Of a stretch of 64,000 bases of DNA, positions 44,187-54,106 are shown one piece after another. The position numbers and the translations under genes were made by a program. The DNA is taken from assembly GCA_026315105.1 (NCBI GenBank), contig CM048745.1, positions 543,588,758-543,652,757 on the forward strand. The letters are read 5' to 3'. Positions within the stretch are counted from its first letter, which is position 1. Each line of letters begins with the position of its first letter. This DNA is from Locusta migratoria (Eukaryota > Arthropoda > Insecta > Orthoptera > Acrididae). The notes below the pieces were generated by a model. The model was given only the letters and a program-made list of their open reading frames with translations, searched no databases and was not told the DNA's origin.

Positions 44187-46024
44187 CAGGGTGGTCCATT
44201 GATAGTGACCAGGCTGAATATCTCGCGAAATAAGCATATAACGAAAAAACTAAAAAACAAATTCTAGCTTCAAGGGGGAAAACAGATGGCGCTATGATTG
44301 GCCCTAGATGGCGCTGCCATCGGTCAAACGGATATGAGCTGCATGTTTTTAAATAGTTTCCCCCGTTTTTATGACGTATTCCTCCAGTACGTAAATAATT
44401 ATGAATGTTTTACTTCGAACACTTGTTTCGCTATGTGATAGATGCCGCTGTAATATTCACAAACGTATTGCTCGCAATTTTAGACGAACAGTGGGTACCA
44501 TGTAGGTTTTGTAATTAAAGCACAGAACGTAGGTACGTTTGAATTTTATTTCGGTGGTTCCAATGCACTTTTGTGAAATTATCATATATTATGAGAACGC
44601 ATACTGTTAATGCGCGTAATTACCTGCAATTACCTCATGACTTCAATAAATGCTCAAAATGATGTCCTTCAGCTTCAATGCATTCTGCAATACGCGTAAC
44701 GAAATTCCTCTTATCAGCGAGTAGATCGCCTTCAGTAATGTTGTCACATGCATTGACAATGCGCTGACGCATGTTTTCAGGCGTTGTCGGTGAATCACGA
44801 TAGCAAATTTCCTTTAATTTTCCCCACAGAAAGAAACCCGGGGATTTAAGATCCGGTGAACGTGCGGGCCATGGTATGGTGCTTTTACGACTAATCCACC
44901 TGTTATTAGATATTCCATTTAAGACGCAAGCCATGTGCCTGACATCCATCATGTTGAAAGTATATCACCTTTCTGTCATGCAGTGAAACATCTTGTAGTA
45001 ACATCTGTAGAACATTACGTAAGATATCAGCATACATTTCACCATTTAGATTGCCATCGAGAAAATAGAGGCGAATTATCTATCCTCCCATAACGCCGCA
45101 CCATAACGCCAAGGTCGCTGATGTTCCACTTGTCGCAGCCATCGTGGATTTTCCGTTGCCCACTAGTATATATTACGCCGGTTTGCGTTACCTATGTTTG
45201 TGAATGACGCTTCGTCACTAAACAGAATGTGTAAAAAGTCTGCTATCGTCCCGTAATTTATTTTGTGCCCAGTGGCAAAGCTGAACAGGACGTTCGAAGT
45301 CTTCGTCATGCAAATCCTCGTGCTTAGAAATATGGTACAGGTGAATTTTATGTTGATGTAGAATTCTCAACACCGAACTTTTTCAGGTTCCCGATTCTCG
45401 CTCAATTTCTCTGCTAATGATGTTCGGATTAGCCGCAACTACAGCTAAAACACTTACTTGGGCATCATCATTTGTTGCAGTTCGTGGTTGACGTTTGATT
45501 TGTGGCTGAAACTTCCTGTCTCTTTAAATAACGTAACTATCCGACGGAAGGTCCGGACACTTGAATGATGTCTTCCAGAACAACGATCAAAATACATAGC
45601 ACAGGACCTTTGGGCATTTTGATCACAATAGCCGTACATTAATACCATATCGACCTTTTCTGCAATTCGTAAGCGGTCCATTTTATCACGAGTAATGTAT
45701 CACGAAGCAAACACCGTCCGCACTGGCGAAATGTTACGCGTTACCACGTACTTATACGTTTGCGACTATTATAGCGCCATCTATTACAAAGCGTAAAAAG
45801 TGTTCCAAATCATTTCTATTTATTTACGTATTAGACGAATTTGTAATAAAAATGTTGGTACCTATTTTTTAAAAATGTAGTTGATATCCATTTGCCATAT
45901 GGTAGCGCCATCTAGCGGGCCCACCATAGCATCTGTATTCCCCCTTCAAGCTAGAAAAGTTTTCTTCTTTGTAGTTTTTTCGTGAGATATTTGGCCCAGT
46001 CACTATGAATGGGCCGCCTTGTGT
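44187..46024 (-). mobile_element. Mariner-like transposon (1.84 kb)
   Basis: Inverted ends carry GTGGTCCATTGATAGTGACC (left) and GCGGCCCATTCATAGTGACT (right, reverse complement), and share AGCTTGAAGGGGGAA further in. TA flanks both ends. Transposase is on the minus strand. Confidence 0.88.
44635..45681 (-). pseudogene. Mariner-like transposase, frameshifted
   Basis: N-terminus MDRLRIAEKVDMVLMYGY with HTH ending IVTLFKETGSF (45681-45454); middle, after shifts, ILFSDEASFTNIG (about 45225, first Asp) and FQHDGCQAHG (second Asp); C-terminus WPARSPDLKSPGFFLWGKLK (44952-44635 frame). All parts of an IS630/Tc1/mariner transposase are there, but at least two shifts and several stops interrupt it. 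Confidence 0.88.
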
Positions 46025-46041
46025 TAATAAATACTGTTCAT

Positions 46042-46207
46042 ATTCAAATGTTTGGAAATACCTTAACTATTCTGGCCATCAGTGCCTAGGCTTACAAACT
46101 ATTTAAACTAACTTTTGCTAAGGACAACAAATACACCAATGCCCGAGAGCGAGGACACGGAACTCCGCAGCTAGGCGTCTTGGAACGCCCGACTACTCCA
46201 CTGCGAC
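46042..46207 (-). mobile_element. SINE (family A), diverged
   Basis: Tail TTCAAATGTTTGG, body GGCCATCAGTGCCTAGG and head end CTACTCCACTGCGACA can be matched. Confidence 0.8.
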
Positions 46208-46214
46208 ATTGAGC

Positions 46215-46358
46215 CCAATGAACAGTTTTTTAATTTCATTGGTAACTGAGGACCAGAGTGGAAGGGTGCTGGGCCCATAACCCAGAGGTCCGTGAATCGA
46301 AACCACGCTCTGCTACCAATGAACAGTTTTTTAATTTCATTGGTAACTGAGGACCAGA
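46215..46358. repeat. 43-bp direct repeats flanking a tRNA pseudogene
   Basis: The sequence starting CCAATGAACAG and ending GAGGACCAGA occurs exactly at 46215-46257 and 46316-46358 (offset 101). A decayed tRNA-iMet sits between. Confidence 0.95.
46255..46318 (+). tRNA. Initiator tRNA-Met pseudogene (CAT), D-arm deleted
   Basis: From AGAGTGG through GCTGGGCCCATAACCCAGAG (anticodon CAT in the GGGCCCATAACCC initiator arm) and TCGAAACCACGCTCTGCTA it follows eukaryotic initiator tRNA-Met. About 7 bases of the D-arm are missing. It ends in CCA (46316-46318), but those three bases also belong to the direct repeat, so a processed-RNA origin is only suggested. Confidence 0.82.
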
Positions 46359-47061
46359 TGGGAAGCATGTGGGAACAACCTTTTTGGTTCAAGCCTTGTT
46401 GCAATTAGTTATACAGTTCAACCCTCCACAGTCTAGATGAAGATAACTCAATGGTACTTAAATTTTGTACTGAGAATAACTTCTGTTAAAACAGTGAAAA
46501 CAATTTAAGTCGAAGAGATAACAATTTAATGGTGTTTAAGATTTGCCCTCAATTAACATTTGATAATAAAACAATGAACACAATTAAAGATCAAATTCCA
46601 TTCTCTTTTATTTAAGTGAATCACGTATGCAAAGTACAGTTACAATAAGAACAAGGTTAAAGATCCAGGCTTCCTTTTACAACTGTTAATAAACATTAAC
46701 ACTTCAAACGACCAATCAGTCAAATTACAGACTTTCCCGCCCGGTATTAAACAAACCACAAATGATTTTTTTTAATTTGCTCTAGTTTAAATTTGCAGCG
46801 TGCCATACAACTTACAAGCAGAGGAAAACATGAAGACAATTTACAACTGACACTCTTGGTGGCGTTTCTTTGAGACAAATACGTACGTGTGTACGTAGGT
46901 AACTGCTTAAGTACAATTCAGCCACTGTAAAATGGGGGTGGGGGGGTTACATACCAGGCTCAACGTACATCATTTTTATTAACACCAGGGTTAATGTAAC
47001 AGAATCACAGCGGACTGATTTCGCTACTCAAGTACCCAGCTGTGTAGTTAGACAAACGAGG
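46359..47061. other. No supported feature
   Basis: AT-rich, with a G-run at 46931-46948. Confidence 0.4.
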
Positions 47062-47258
47062 GCCGACCGCGGTGGCCGAGGAGACTGAGGCACTCCAGTC
47101 ACGGTCTGCACGGCCACTACGGTCGGGGGTTCGAATCCCCCCTCGGGCATGGATATTTGTGTCGTCTTTAGTATAAGGTAGTTGATAAGTAGTTTGTAAT
47201 TTTAGGGACTGATGACCCCGTAGTTAAGTCACATAAGCTTAACAAACATTTGAACATT
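47062..47258 (+). mobile_element. SINE (family A), intact-looking
   Basis: Head GCCGACCGCGGTGGCCGAGG, B box, body and AACATTT tail. Flanks GACAAACGAGG and GATAAACGAGG form the target duplication. Confidence 0.93.
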
Positions 47259-47403
47259 TGATAAACGAGGTTCTTAACATCCTGCTTGACAATAATGACA
47301 AATTAAAAACACTTTACAGGCTGAGAAGGCAGTGACAAATACTATGGGGGGGGGGCGTATGCTAGGTTTCTCCCATAAAACAAGTTAGCTCAGGAAAACC
47401 CAC

Positions 47404-47573
47404 GCCGGCCGCGGTAGCCGAGGTGACTGAGGCGCTCCAGTCACGGTCAGCACGGCCACTACGGTCGGGGGTTCGAATCCCCCCTCGGGCATGGATATTT
47501 GTGCCGTCCTAGTTCGTAAGTAGTTCATAAGTAGTTGGTAAGTTTAGGGACTGATGACCCAGTAGTTTCGTCC

Positions 47574-47615
<42 letters not shown>
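47404..47615 (+). mobile_element. SINE (family A) with 39-40 base poly(A) tail
   Basis: Full head and body, but the family AACATTT tail is replaced by a pure A run from about 47577. The frames of poly-Phe on the other strand are artefacts of it. Confidence 0.93.
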
Positions 47616-47617
<2 letters not shown>

Positions 47618-48456
47618 AAACATTCACCGATATGATCAGCAGTCTCCAAGAAACGATTAAGTGCACAAGAATATGCATGAGCGACACTCTTAAGCTCACA
47701 ACAAGATACGAAAAATAGGCGTCCTGCCCTGCGCCGATCAATGCCGCCATTACTTCCTGTAAAGTCTTCACGTCTGCTGCCAGAACTCAACTGCCCGTCG
47801 TCACTCCAACACTCCCCATCCGTGGGCGCGCCCCCTCGCCTAGATCGAAACCAAACAAATGACAGATTTGCGCGGTTAAATCAAACTTGAGCCATGACAC
47901 GGCTCAATTTTCATCATCATCGACATGCATGTCGCCGAAGTGGCGTCAGGTAAAAATGCTTGTACTAGGCGGCCGAACAAACCCACGCGGGGTTTATGGT
48001 ATTGCCAGAAGATCATTTCATTTCTTCTACTTCATAACAGTACAGGTCACTCCCACAAGCAGATGCACGCCCCTGCCGAAAGAGCGCACCTCTAGCTATG
48101 CGCACATAGCCTATTTGGCGAGCCGGTGTGAAATCCTTAGTTCTACCCCGATATTTGATGTGCAACAGGAAACAAATAGCAGCGAAGCTCAATCCCCAAC
48201 CACAAGAAAATAATTTGTCCTTGCGCGAACAGCGCGTCAGAACACCCAATAAAGAGAACAGAAGAAAATATGCTACAATGAACTACTTCCACGCGTGAGT
48301 AGACGCAGCCACGCGAAAGGTTACAAACCAGCAGATACGACTGTTGAACTCGATGAAAGATGCCTAATAATAGGCATAAGATCTGTTACAGACGGAACAC
48401 TCCAACGACGAAACATGTCATACATTAAGGAAGTTAATGTAAGGAATGAGGCACGG
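47616..48456. other. No supported feature
   Basis: Short frames only. The sequence is more GC-balanced than its surroundings but shows no motif I know. Confidence 0.4.
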
Positions 48457-48647
48457 AGCCGCGGCGGAATCGCCGTGAGCACTAAAGCGCCTTGCTACGG
48501 TGATCGCGGCCGTTCCACGTCGGAGGTTCCAGTCCCTCTTCGGGCGTGGGTGTGTGTGTTGTTCTAGTTAGTATAAGTAGTTTGTAAGTAAAGGGACAGA
48601 TGACCACTGCAGTTAGGATTCATAAGTTTATAGACTTTTGAACATTT
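48457..48647 (+). mobile_element. SINE (family A), diverged
   Basis: Head GAGCCGCGGCGGAATCGCCG, B box GGTTCCAGTCCC and body GGGACAGATGACC are recognisable. Confidence 0.8.
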
Positions 48648-49664
48648 TGAGGTGTGGAAGATTCACTTCCGAATCACATCGGCGAGCTGCATAAAGCCCT
48701 GATGAGATACTAGGCACAGCAGATCCGAAATCGAACAGTACCCCGTTAAGAGACAACACACGGGATCACGGCTCCCGCAAGGAGGGTGCGAGAACTCAAT
48801 TTGTCCAATTGATAGCGGCGTTAACGTCCACTGCGTTCCTCCTTCCTTGCTCTCGCTTCTCGCTAGCCGGCGTGCAACGTGGCCGTTCCAGCCCAAATCG
48901 TCGAAGCTAACAACAGCCCGATCGCGCCGTTACGATCTGCTAGCAGATAGCGACGCCTGCCTTTCCTTCTCGCTTTCACGGTCTGAAGTCGCTACCCATG
49001 TGACTGCAGCCGACCACTCGGCGTAAATATCAGAGATCCAACGCTATCAGCAATCGAAATACAAGAACCACACGAGACTAAAGTGGAAAACAAGGTCGCA
49101 AGAGTGTCGCCACAAAACTGACACATTGGAAACCGCACACAGGAACGAAAAAACGAGCCGACATAGCTCAATACCAGTAAAACGTGGTTAATACATATAA
49201 AATTTTCAGTCTTCAAGATTATGTTCATTCCTCGAAACGAGCTGGCACGGCTCAACTGCAAGTAAACAACAAACGCAATTCCTGCTCAGTTTTCTCTGCA
49301 GCTACCGGCTTTAATAGACCATTAGAAAGCGGGATCGGTTTTATTAATATGAATACAACACTCTTAACTGAGTTATATGTTTTTGATACATAGTGGTATT
49401 ATATTGCAAGGCATCTTCAATATAGATGAACATATGTATATATACGTAACCTTTCTCGTTGAACATAAAAATTCTCTCAGCAATTCTGTATTTGTTATAT
49501 TATGAAATCATTTCTCAAAACAAATTGATGTACAAAAAATATGTTACTCTTTTATACACAGTTTATTCTTAATAATGTATGCAAAAATATTTAGCTGGTG
49601 TACATTAATACCACTCTTTGCCCGCATATGTATTCAGTACTGCAAGCTCTAAAAATGTTTCCCA
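48648..49664. other. No supported feature
   Basis: GC-richer until 49000, then AT-rich. No domain in any frame. Confidence 0.4.
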
Positions 49665-49726
49665 TGTCTGTAATTCTTATGGGACCAAACTACTTTGGTC
49701 ATAAGTTCCTAAACTTACACACTACT

Positions 49727-49933
49727 ACAGTTAACCTACCACTAGCAAGAGTAATTGCACACAGAGGAGCTTCTGTAGATTTAGCAATCTTTTCATTACA
49801 TCTAGCAGGTGTTTCATCAATTTTAGGAGCAATTAATTTCATCACAACAGCAATTAATATACGATCAAATAATATAACCCTTGAACAAACACCACTGTTT
49901 GTTTAATCAGTAACAATTAAAGCTCTATTACTA
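49727..49933 (+). pseudogene. cox1: NUMT: mitochondrial cox1 fragment
   Basis: The frame reads [20 protein letters not shown], then [20 protein letters not shown] and LEQTPLFV. This is the heme-copper oxidase subunit I stretch containing the conserved [13 protein letters not shown] block. The first stop is TAA where invertebrate mtDNA would have TGA (Trp), and after it VTIKALLL continues in frame. About 205 bp, with no mitochondrial neighbours. It is a nuclear insertion and not expressed as COX1. Confidence 0.95.
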
Positions 49934-50047
49934 AAGTTAAACTAACCTAAGGATAACACACACATCCCTGCCCCGGGGGGGAGGGGGGGGGAGTCGAACC
50001 CCCGACGCGGGAAGCCGCACAATCCGTAACGTGACGCTCCAGACCGC

Positions 50048-50304
50048 TTTTTTATTTATTTATTTTTTAATTGCTCTATGGGTAGTTCTTGTTCTTGCGG
50101 ACGCTGATCGTGTTTGTTTGTTTTGGTTCTACGTGTTCTTTGGCTCAACTTTATTATTACAGAGAGCATTCAGCGCTCTGACCGGGCGCGCTGAGTCATG
50201 GCGCCCGGCTTTAAAAACTTGTTCCCGCCCGGGATCGAACCGGTGACCTTCTGCGTGTAAAGCGTGTAAAGCAGATAAACGCTACACCAGGGAAACTATG
50301 TAAA
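50048..50304 (-). mobile_element. tRNA-Val-headed SINE (different family)
   Basis: The minus strand has a tRNA-Val-like head (50220-50296), a unique body and an A-rich (AAAT)n tail at 50048-50068. ACCGCT on both sides may be a short target duplication. The insertion is in the head of the family A SINE. Confidence 0.8.
50220..50296 (-). tRNA. tRNA-Val(TAC)-like SINE head with 9-base duplication
   Basis: GTTTCCCTGGTGTAGCG (A box), an anticodon arm CTTTACACGC with TTTACACGC repeated, and GGTTCGATCCCGGGCGGGAAC (B box and acceptor side) follow tRNA-Val. The duplicated arm rules out normal tRNA function. Confidence 0.8.
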
Positions 50305-50559
50305 CCGCTAGGCTACTACCGCGCGGCCTCCAGGATCTTTCTCATAAACAAATACTTTTCAAAGGAAGGCGTCATCAAAATATCTCCAATCTAGCACACG
50401 GAGGCAATCACGCAGCTCATGAAGGAAAAAAGGAAACACGTATAAAAATTGGCTTATAAATTTGAGAAGAATATAATAGCCAAAATTCCGACACTATAGC
50501 ACAGTCGTCAAACCTGAATGTTTATAAGCGTTTGAGACAAAACCCAGGAAGCGACTTTC

Positions 50560-50935
50560 AGACGCGGAAAAGAAAGAAAGAAAATTCCTAAGAAACGATT
50601 CTTTGGCCGAGAGAAATATCAAATAAATTTACATTCCGCCTGAAATCAAATAAAGAACTTTATCAACGATTTGAAAATATCACTACAAGAATGAAGAAAA
50701 AAAGTTTGTCTTTCTGCGGACATATTAAAAGAAACGAATCAGAGAGGCTCGCCAACATCATTCTTCTATTCGAGAACAAAAGGACACAAGTTTCATGGGT
50801 GAAAGAAGTTGTCTGAGATCTAGAAAAATGCGGGATCAGAGCAGAAGAATTTGTGAACAGGAAGATCTTAAGGGAAAAGTTTGCGGAGGTGACGCATTTC
50901 TTCGAGGAGAAATGTTGCACTTTCTGCGGAGCTAT
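50560..50935 (+). pseudogene. LINE ORF2 C-terminal fragment
   Basis: The strand gives KKKSLSFCGHIKRNESERLA, then VSWVKEVV, a stop, DLEKCGIRAEEFVNRKILRE. This is the pattern downstream of RT in many arthropod LINEs. One in-frame stop and no RT core. Confidence 0.6.
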
Positions 50936-51318
50936 GAACATAGTTTATTTTTTCATTTTCCCAAGAGTTACAGCACAAAGATATAATTTTTAAATGGACC
51001 AATAGTTTTTTCTATCGTGCATTGGATTCGTTGAAACCAGCTGCGTCTAAATCAATTTAAACTACATTCCTATCACTGTTAGTTTGGGAGCTACAACCCT
51101 TTAAAGTTTAGGGGGCGGTGGCTACGACAGCGCAGCTGACTGGCTGGCGGTCATGAGACAGTGGGCGTGCCCCAGGGGATAGCCACTAGGCTACGACTAC
51201 GACTATGGTCATAGCTCCACAGAAAATGTAACATTTCTTGTGTTGACCTACCACATTAAAATTTCCCGTCACCTATTATTTTATAAGTTACAGAGGCAAA
51301 AACACTTAGTGAAACACC

Positions 51319-51321
<3 letters not shown>

Positions 51322-51368
<47 letters not shown>
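51322..51368. repeat. (TA)n microsatellite
   Basis: About 23 TA units following ACACCCTG. Confidence 0.97.
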
Positions 51369-51370
<2 letters not shown>

Positions 51371-51778
51371 CCCACCTTGGTGTGTATCCAGAGCAATTTT
51401 TTTGGCATTGGGCAACTCAATTTTATTGGATGCGAGATGCACTTCAGTAGCTTCGCGATAACTCTACGTTTTCGAATGTGATGTGATAAATTTGATCAGA
51501 ATACAATCCAAGGTCTGAGCATATTTTACGGAATATTTTTCAAAATTCATATGAAATGCTATTTCAATGAACAAGCTATGAAAGTACATAACCATGATAA
51601 ACTAGGATGTAATAAAAGATTTATGAATAAGAGAGGAATGGATCATTGAAAAAAGTTGATATTGCTGTCAAATTCATTCGTTTACAACTGTTCACTCTAT
51701 TTTTCAAACTGGCTGTCTTCAAAATAGAACTAAAAATTAGTTTCCTTAATAAGTTAATACGAAATAACGTTTGTTATC

Positions 51779-51781
<3 letters not shown>

Positions 51782-51831
<50 letters not shown>
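51782..51831. repeat. (AT)n microsatellite
   Basis: About 25 units; the Ile/Tyr frames across it are artefacts. Confidence 0.97.
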
Positions 51832-51834
<3 letters not shown>

Positions 51835-52321
51835 TGTCGTGGCAAAAGTTGTTGCGTCGGACCCTTCGCTAGAAAACGAGTGTTGAAACCTGGCGTATAC
51901 AATGTGTTGTAATCATACGTAATTACAAAATGATTTAATCCATTTCGCATAGTTTTGAACTTGATGGTGTCTATTTCTCAAGATGACAGTTTATTATCGA
52001 TACTTTACGGCTCTCATGGTCCACTGAGAAACAAAACCATTTTCTGAATAATTAGAACAATTCAAAGCTGCACAGCCGCCATACTGAAAGCATACCGATG
52101 GCCCTGTGTTGCCGTCTCGCGTCGACGCAAAGGAACAAAAATGGCGGATGCGCATGCTCGTTTATATCCAGGTGCCCTAGACCTGGCGAGTACAGTCTCG
52201 TAGAGCGTATCCTCCCCAGCCGAGACCTTAACGTCTGATGCACAAATCGCGTTCTCTTTTGATGTTTTTTAGACAATACTGACCAGCGTGCGGTACAAGC
52301 CGAATGTTCAGGTTCTTTTGA

Positions 52322-52625
52322 CATTTTTGCGACAGGAATGTCATCTGTTCATCCCAAAGGATAATGCTCGCCAACAAACGAAGCGTTAAACTCAACATGC
52401 TCTACAAAATGTGTAGCAATCTCCTTGGCCAACCCAATTTCCGGACTTGTCTCATGTCCAACACGTGTTGGAAATTATGAGACGAAAACTGACGTGCTAT
52501 TCGTCAACCCACAACTACTGCAGAACTACGAGAACAGGTGGAGCAGGTGTGGAATCATGCATTTCAGAACGGTATTCGACATCTATACGATGCAATGGAT
52601 ACCAGAAGGCGGCCAACTTTTTTAA
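52322..52625 (+). pseudogene. Tc1-like transposase C-terminal fragment
   Basis: Reading through stops, it gives QDNARQQTKR (second Asp region) and SPWPTQFPDLSHVQHVLEIM (the WPxxSPDLxxxEH block), then the C-terminal helix. No terminal repeats were found. Confidence 0.7.
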
Positions 52626-52979
52626 AACTCTGTGCTGGCCATTTCGAGGATGTGAAGAAGGACTAAGGTCACGTGACTCATTGGGCCAGTTATTCTGAAA
52701 CTAGGAAAGAAATTTAGGCGAGCAGAGTACGCCTAGTCACTTACTTTTAAAGTAACATATCTAACATTAGTGACATTTATTCTTAATTTTCAATCTTTAG
52801 ATACAGTTCATAAATATTTCCCCATGCTCCTATTTTGATTTTTAGAGTCTGACAATTTTTAAATATTCTTTCTCTGTTACGTTTTTCCGATCACCTTCAC
52901 TGTCTGTACTACTTTATTTGTTCAGTTTTTACAGCATCGTGCTCCACACATTTTGATAAGTAGATTACTCTGCCCAAAG

Positions 52980-53181
52980 AATGATGTTTTGCAATAACCT
53001 CGAATTAAATCTGATAAAAACTACTTTTTAAAAGCATTTGAACTACTCTATTATAGATGTTCTTTCGATGAAGTGCAGAGAATGATGTTTTGCAATAACT
53101 TCGAATTAAATCTGATAAAAACTACTTTTTAAAAGCATTTGAACTACTCTATTATAGATGATCTTTCGTTGAAGTGCAGAG
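52980..53181. repeat. 101-bp tandem duplication
   Basis: Units at 52980 and 53081, both starting AATGATGTTTTGCAATAAC, differ at about four positions. Confidence 0.93.
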
Positions 53182-53393
53182 TTAAATTGTGTTTTGCTAC
53201 ATGCAATGTTCACTCACGCATTTTCAGAATATCACCACCTTTTTATTCCTGAAGGGAAGATGAATACAGATATTATATTTGCATGTCGGATTATATATAG
53301 ACTGTGATAATATTAGGCATCATGTTTGCCACCTTGAGCACCGAAAAATATTCCATTACACTTATTGAAACGTCCTTAAGAAGGCACAGAAAA

Positions 53394-53560
53394 GTCACGG
53401 TCTACACGGTCACTACGGTCGGGGGTTCGAATCCCACCTCGGGCATGGATATTTGTGCCGTCCTTAGTGTTAGCTAGTTCATAAGTAGTTTGTAAGTTTA
53501 GGGACTGATGACCCAGTAGTCAAGTCCCCCAATCCAAAAAAAAAAAAAAAAAAAAAAAAA
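53394..53560 (+). mobile_element. SINE (family A), 5'-truncated, poly(A) tail
   Basis: It starts at GTCACGGTCTACACGG and ends in about 25 A. Target duplication GGCACAGAAAA at 53383-53393 and 53561-53571. Confidence 0.95.
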
Positions 53561-53601
53561 GGCACAGAAAATACGCAAAATTTATCATTTTTTAATAAGT
53601 C

Positions 53602-53738
53602 CGCCGTCGGAGATTCGAGTCCTTCCTGGGGCATGGGTGTGTGTGTTGTCCTTGGGTTAGTTTACCTTAGTTTAAATAGTTTGTAAGCTACGGACTGATG
53701 ACATAGTTTAGTCCGATAGATTTACAAACATTTGAACA
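53602..53738 (+). mobile_element. SINE (family A), 5'-truncated
   Basis: It starts within the head at CGCCGTCGGAGATTCGAG. Target duplication TTTAATAAGTC at 53591-53601 and 53739-53749. Confidence 0.95.
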
Positions 53739-53914
53739 TTTAATAAGTCATCCGTACCAGCTTAAAACAAAAACAACTTCCACTGCTAGCGAATTTGTAT
53801 CTCCTTTTTTATTCATTTATTTATTTTTATTTTATTTTATTTTTGTGTGATAAGAATGTCATTTATTCGTAGATGATGCATTGTGAAGTTGACTTGCAAG
53901 CAGTTGAAAATGTA

Positions 53915-54106
53915 AAAATATTTGTTAACCTTAAGGACTTAACTGCGGGGGTCATCAGTCCCTAAACTTACAAACTACTTATGAACTACTTTATACTAAA
54001 GACGGCACAGACACCCAAGCTCGAGGGGGGATTCGAACCCCCCGCCGGGGAACGGCCTCGCACATCGGAGCATAGCGCCTCAATGCGCTTGGCAACTCCG
54101 CCGCGG
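53915..54106 (-). mobile_element. SINE (family A)
   Basis: Full body and B box, head end CTCCGCCGCGGCA. GCAAGCAGT on both sides is the target duplication. Confidence 0.9.

Larger units (their letters stand above)
49665..50325 (-). mobile_element. SINE (family A) interrupted twice
   Basis: Pieces 49665-49726 (tail and body), 49934-50047 (body, B box GGAGTCGAACCCCCGAC, part of head) and about 50305-50325 (CTACTACCGCGCGGC) are one SINE. It was split first or second by a cox1 NUMT (49727-49933) and by a tRNA-Val-headed SINE (50048-50304). Confidence 0.88.

Noticed and set aside
47509..47790. Frames with poly-Phe
   Set aside because: Produced by the poly(A) tail of a SINE.
51240..51831. Frames with Ile/Tyr repeats
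   Set aside because: Produced by (TA)n microsatellites.
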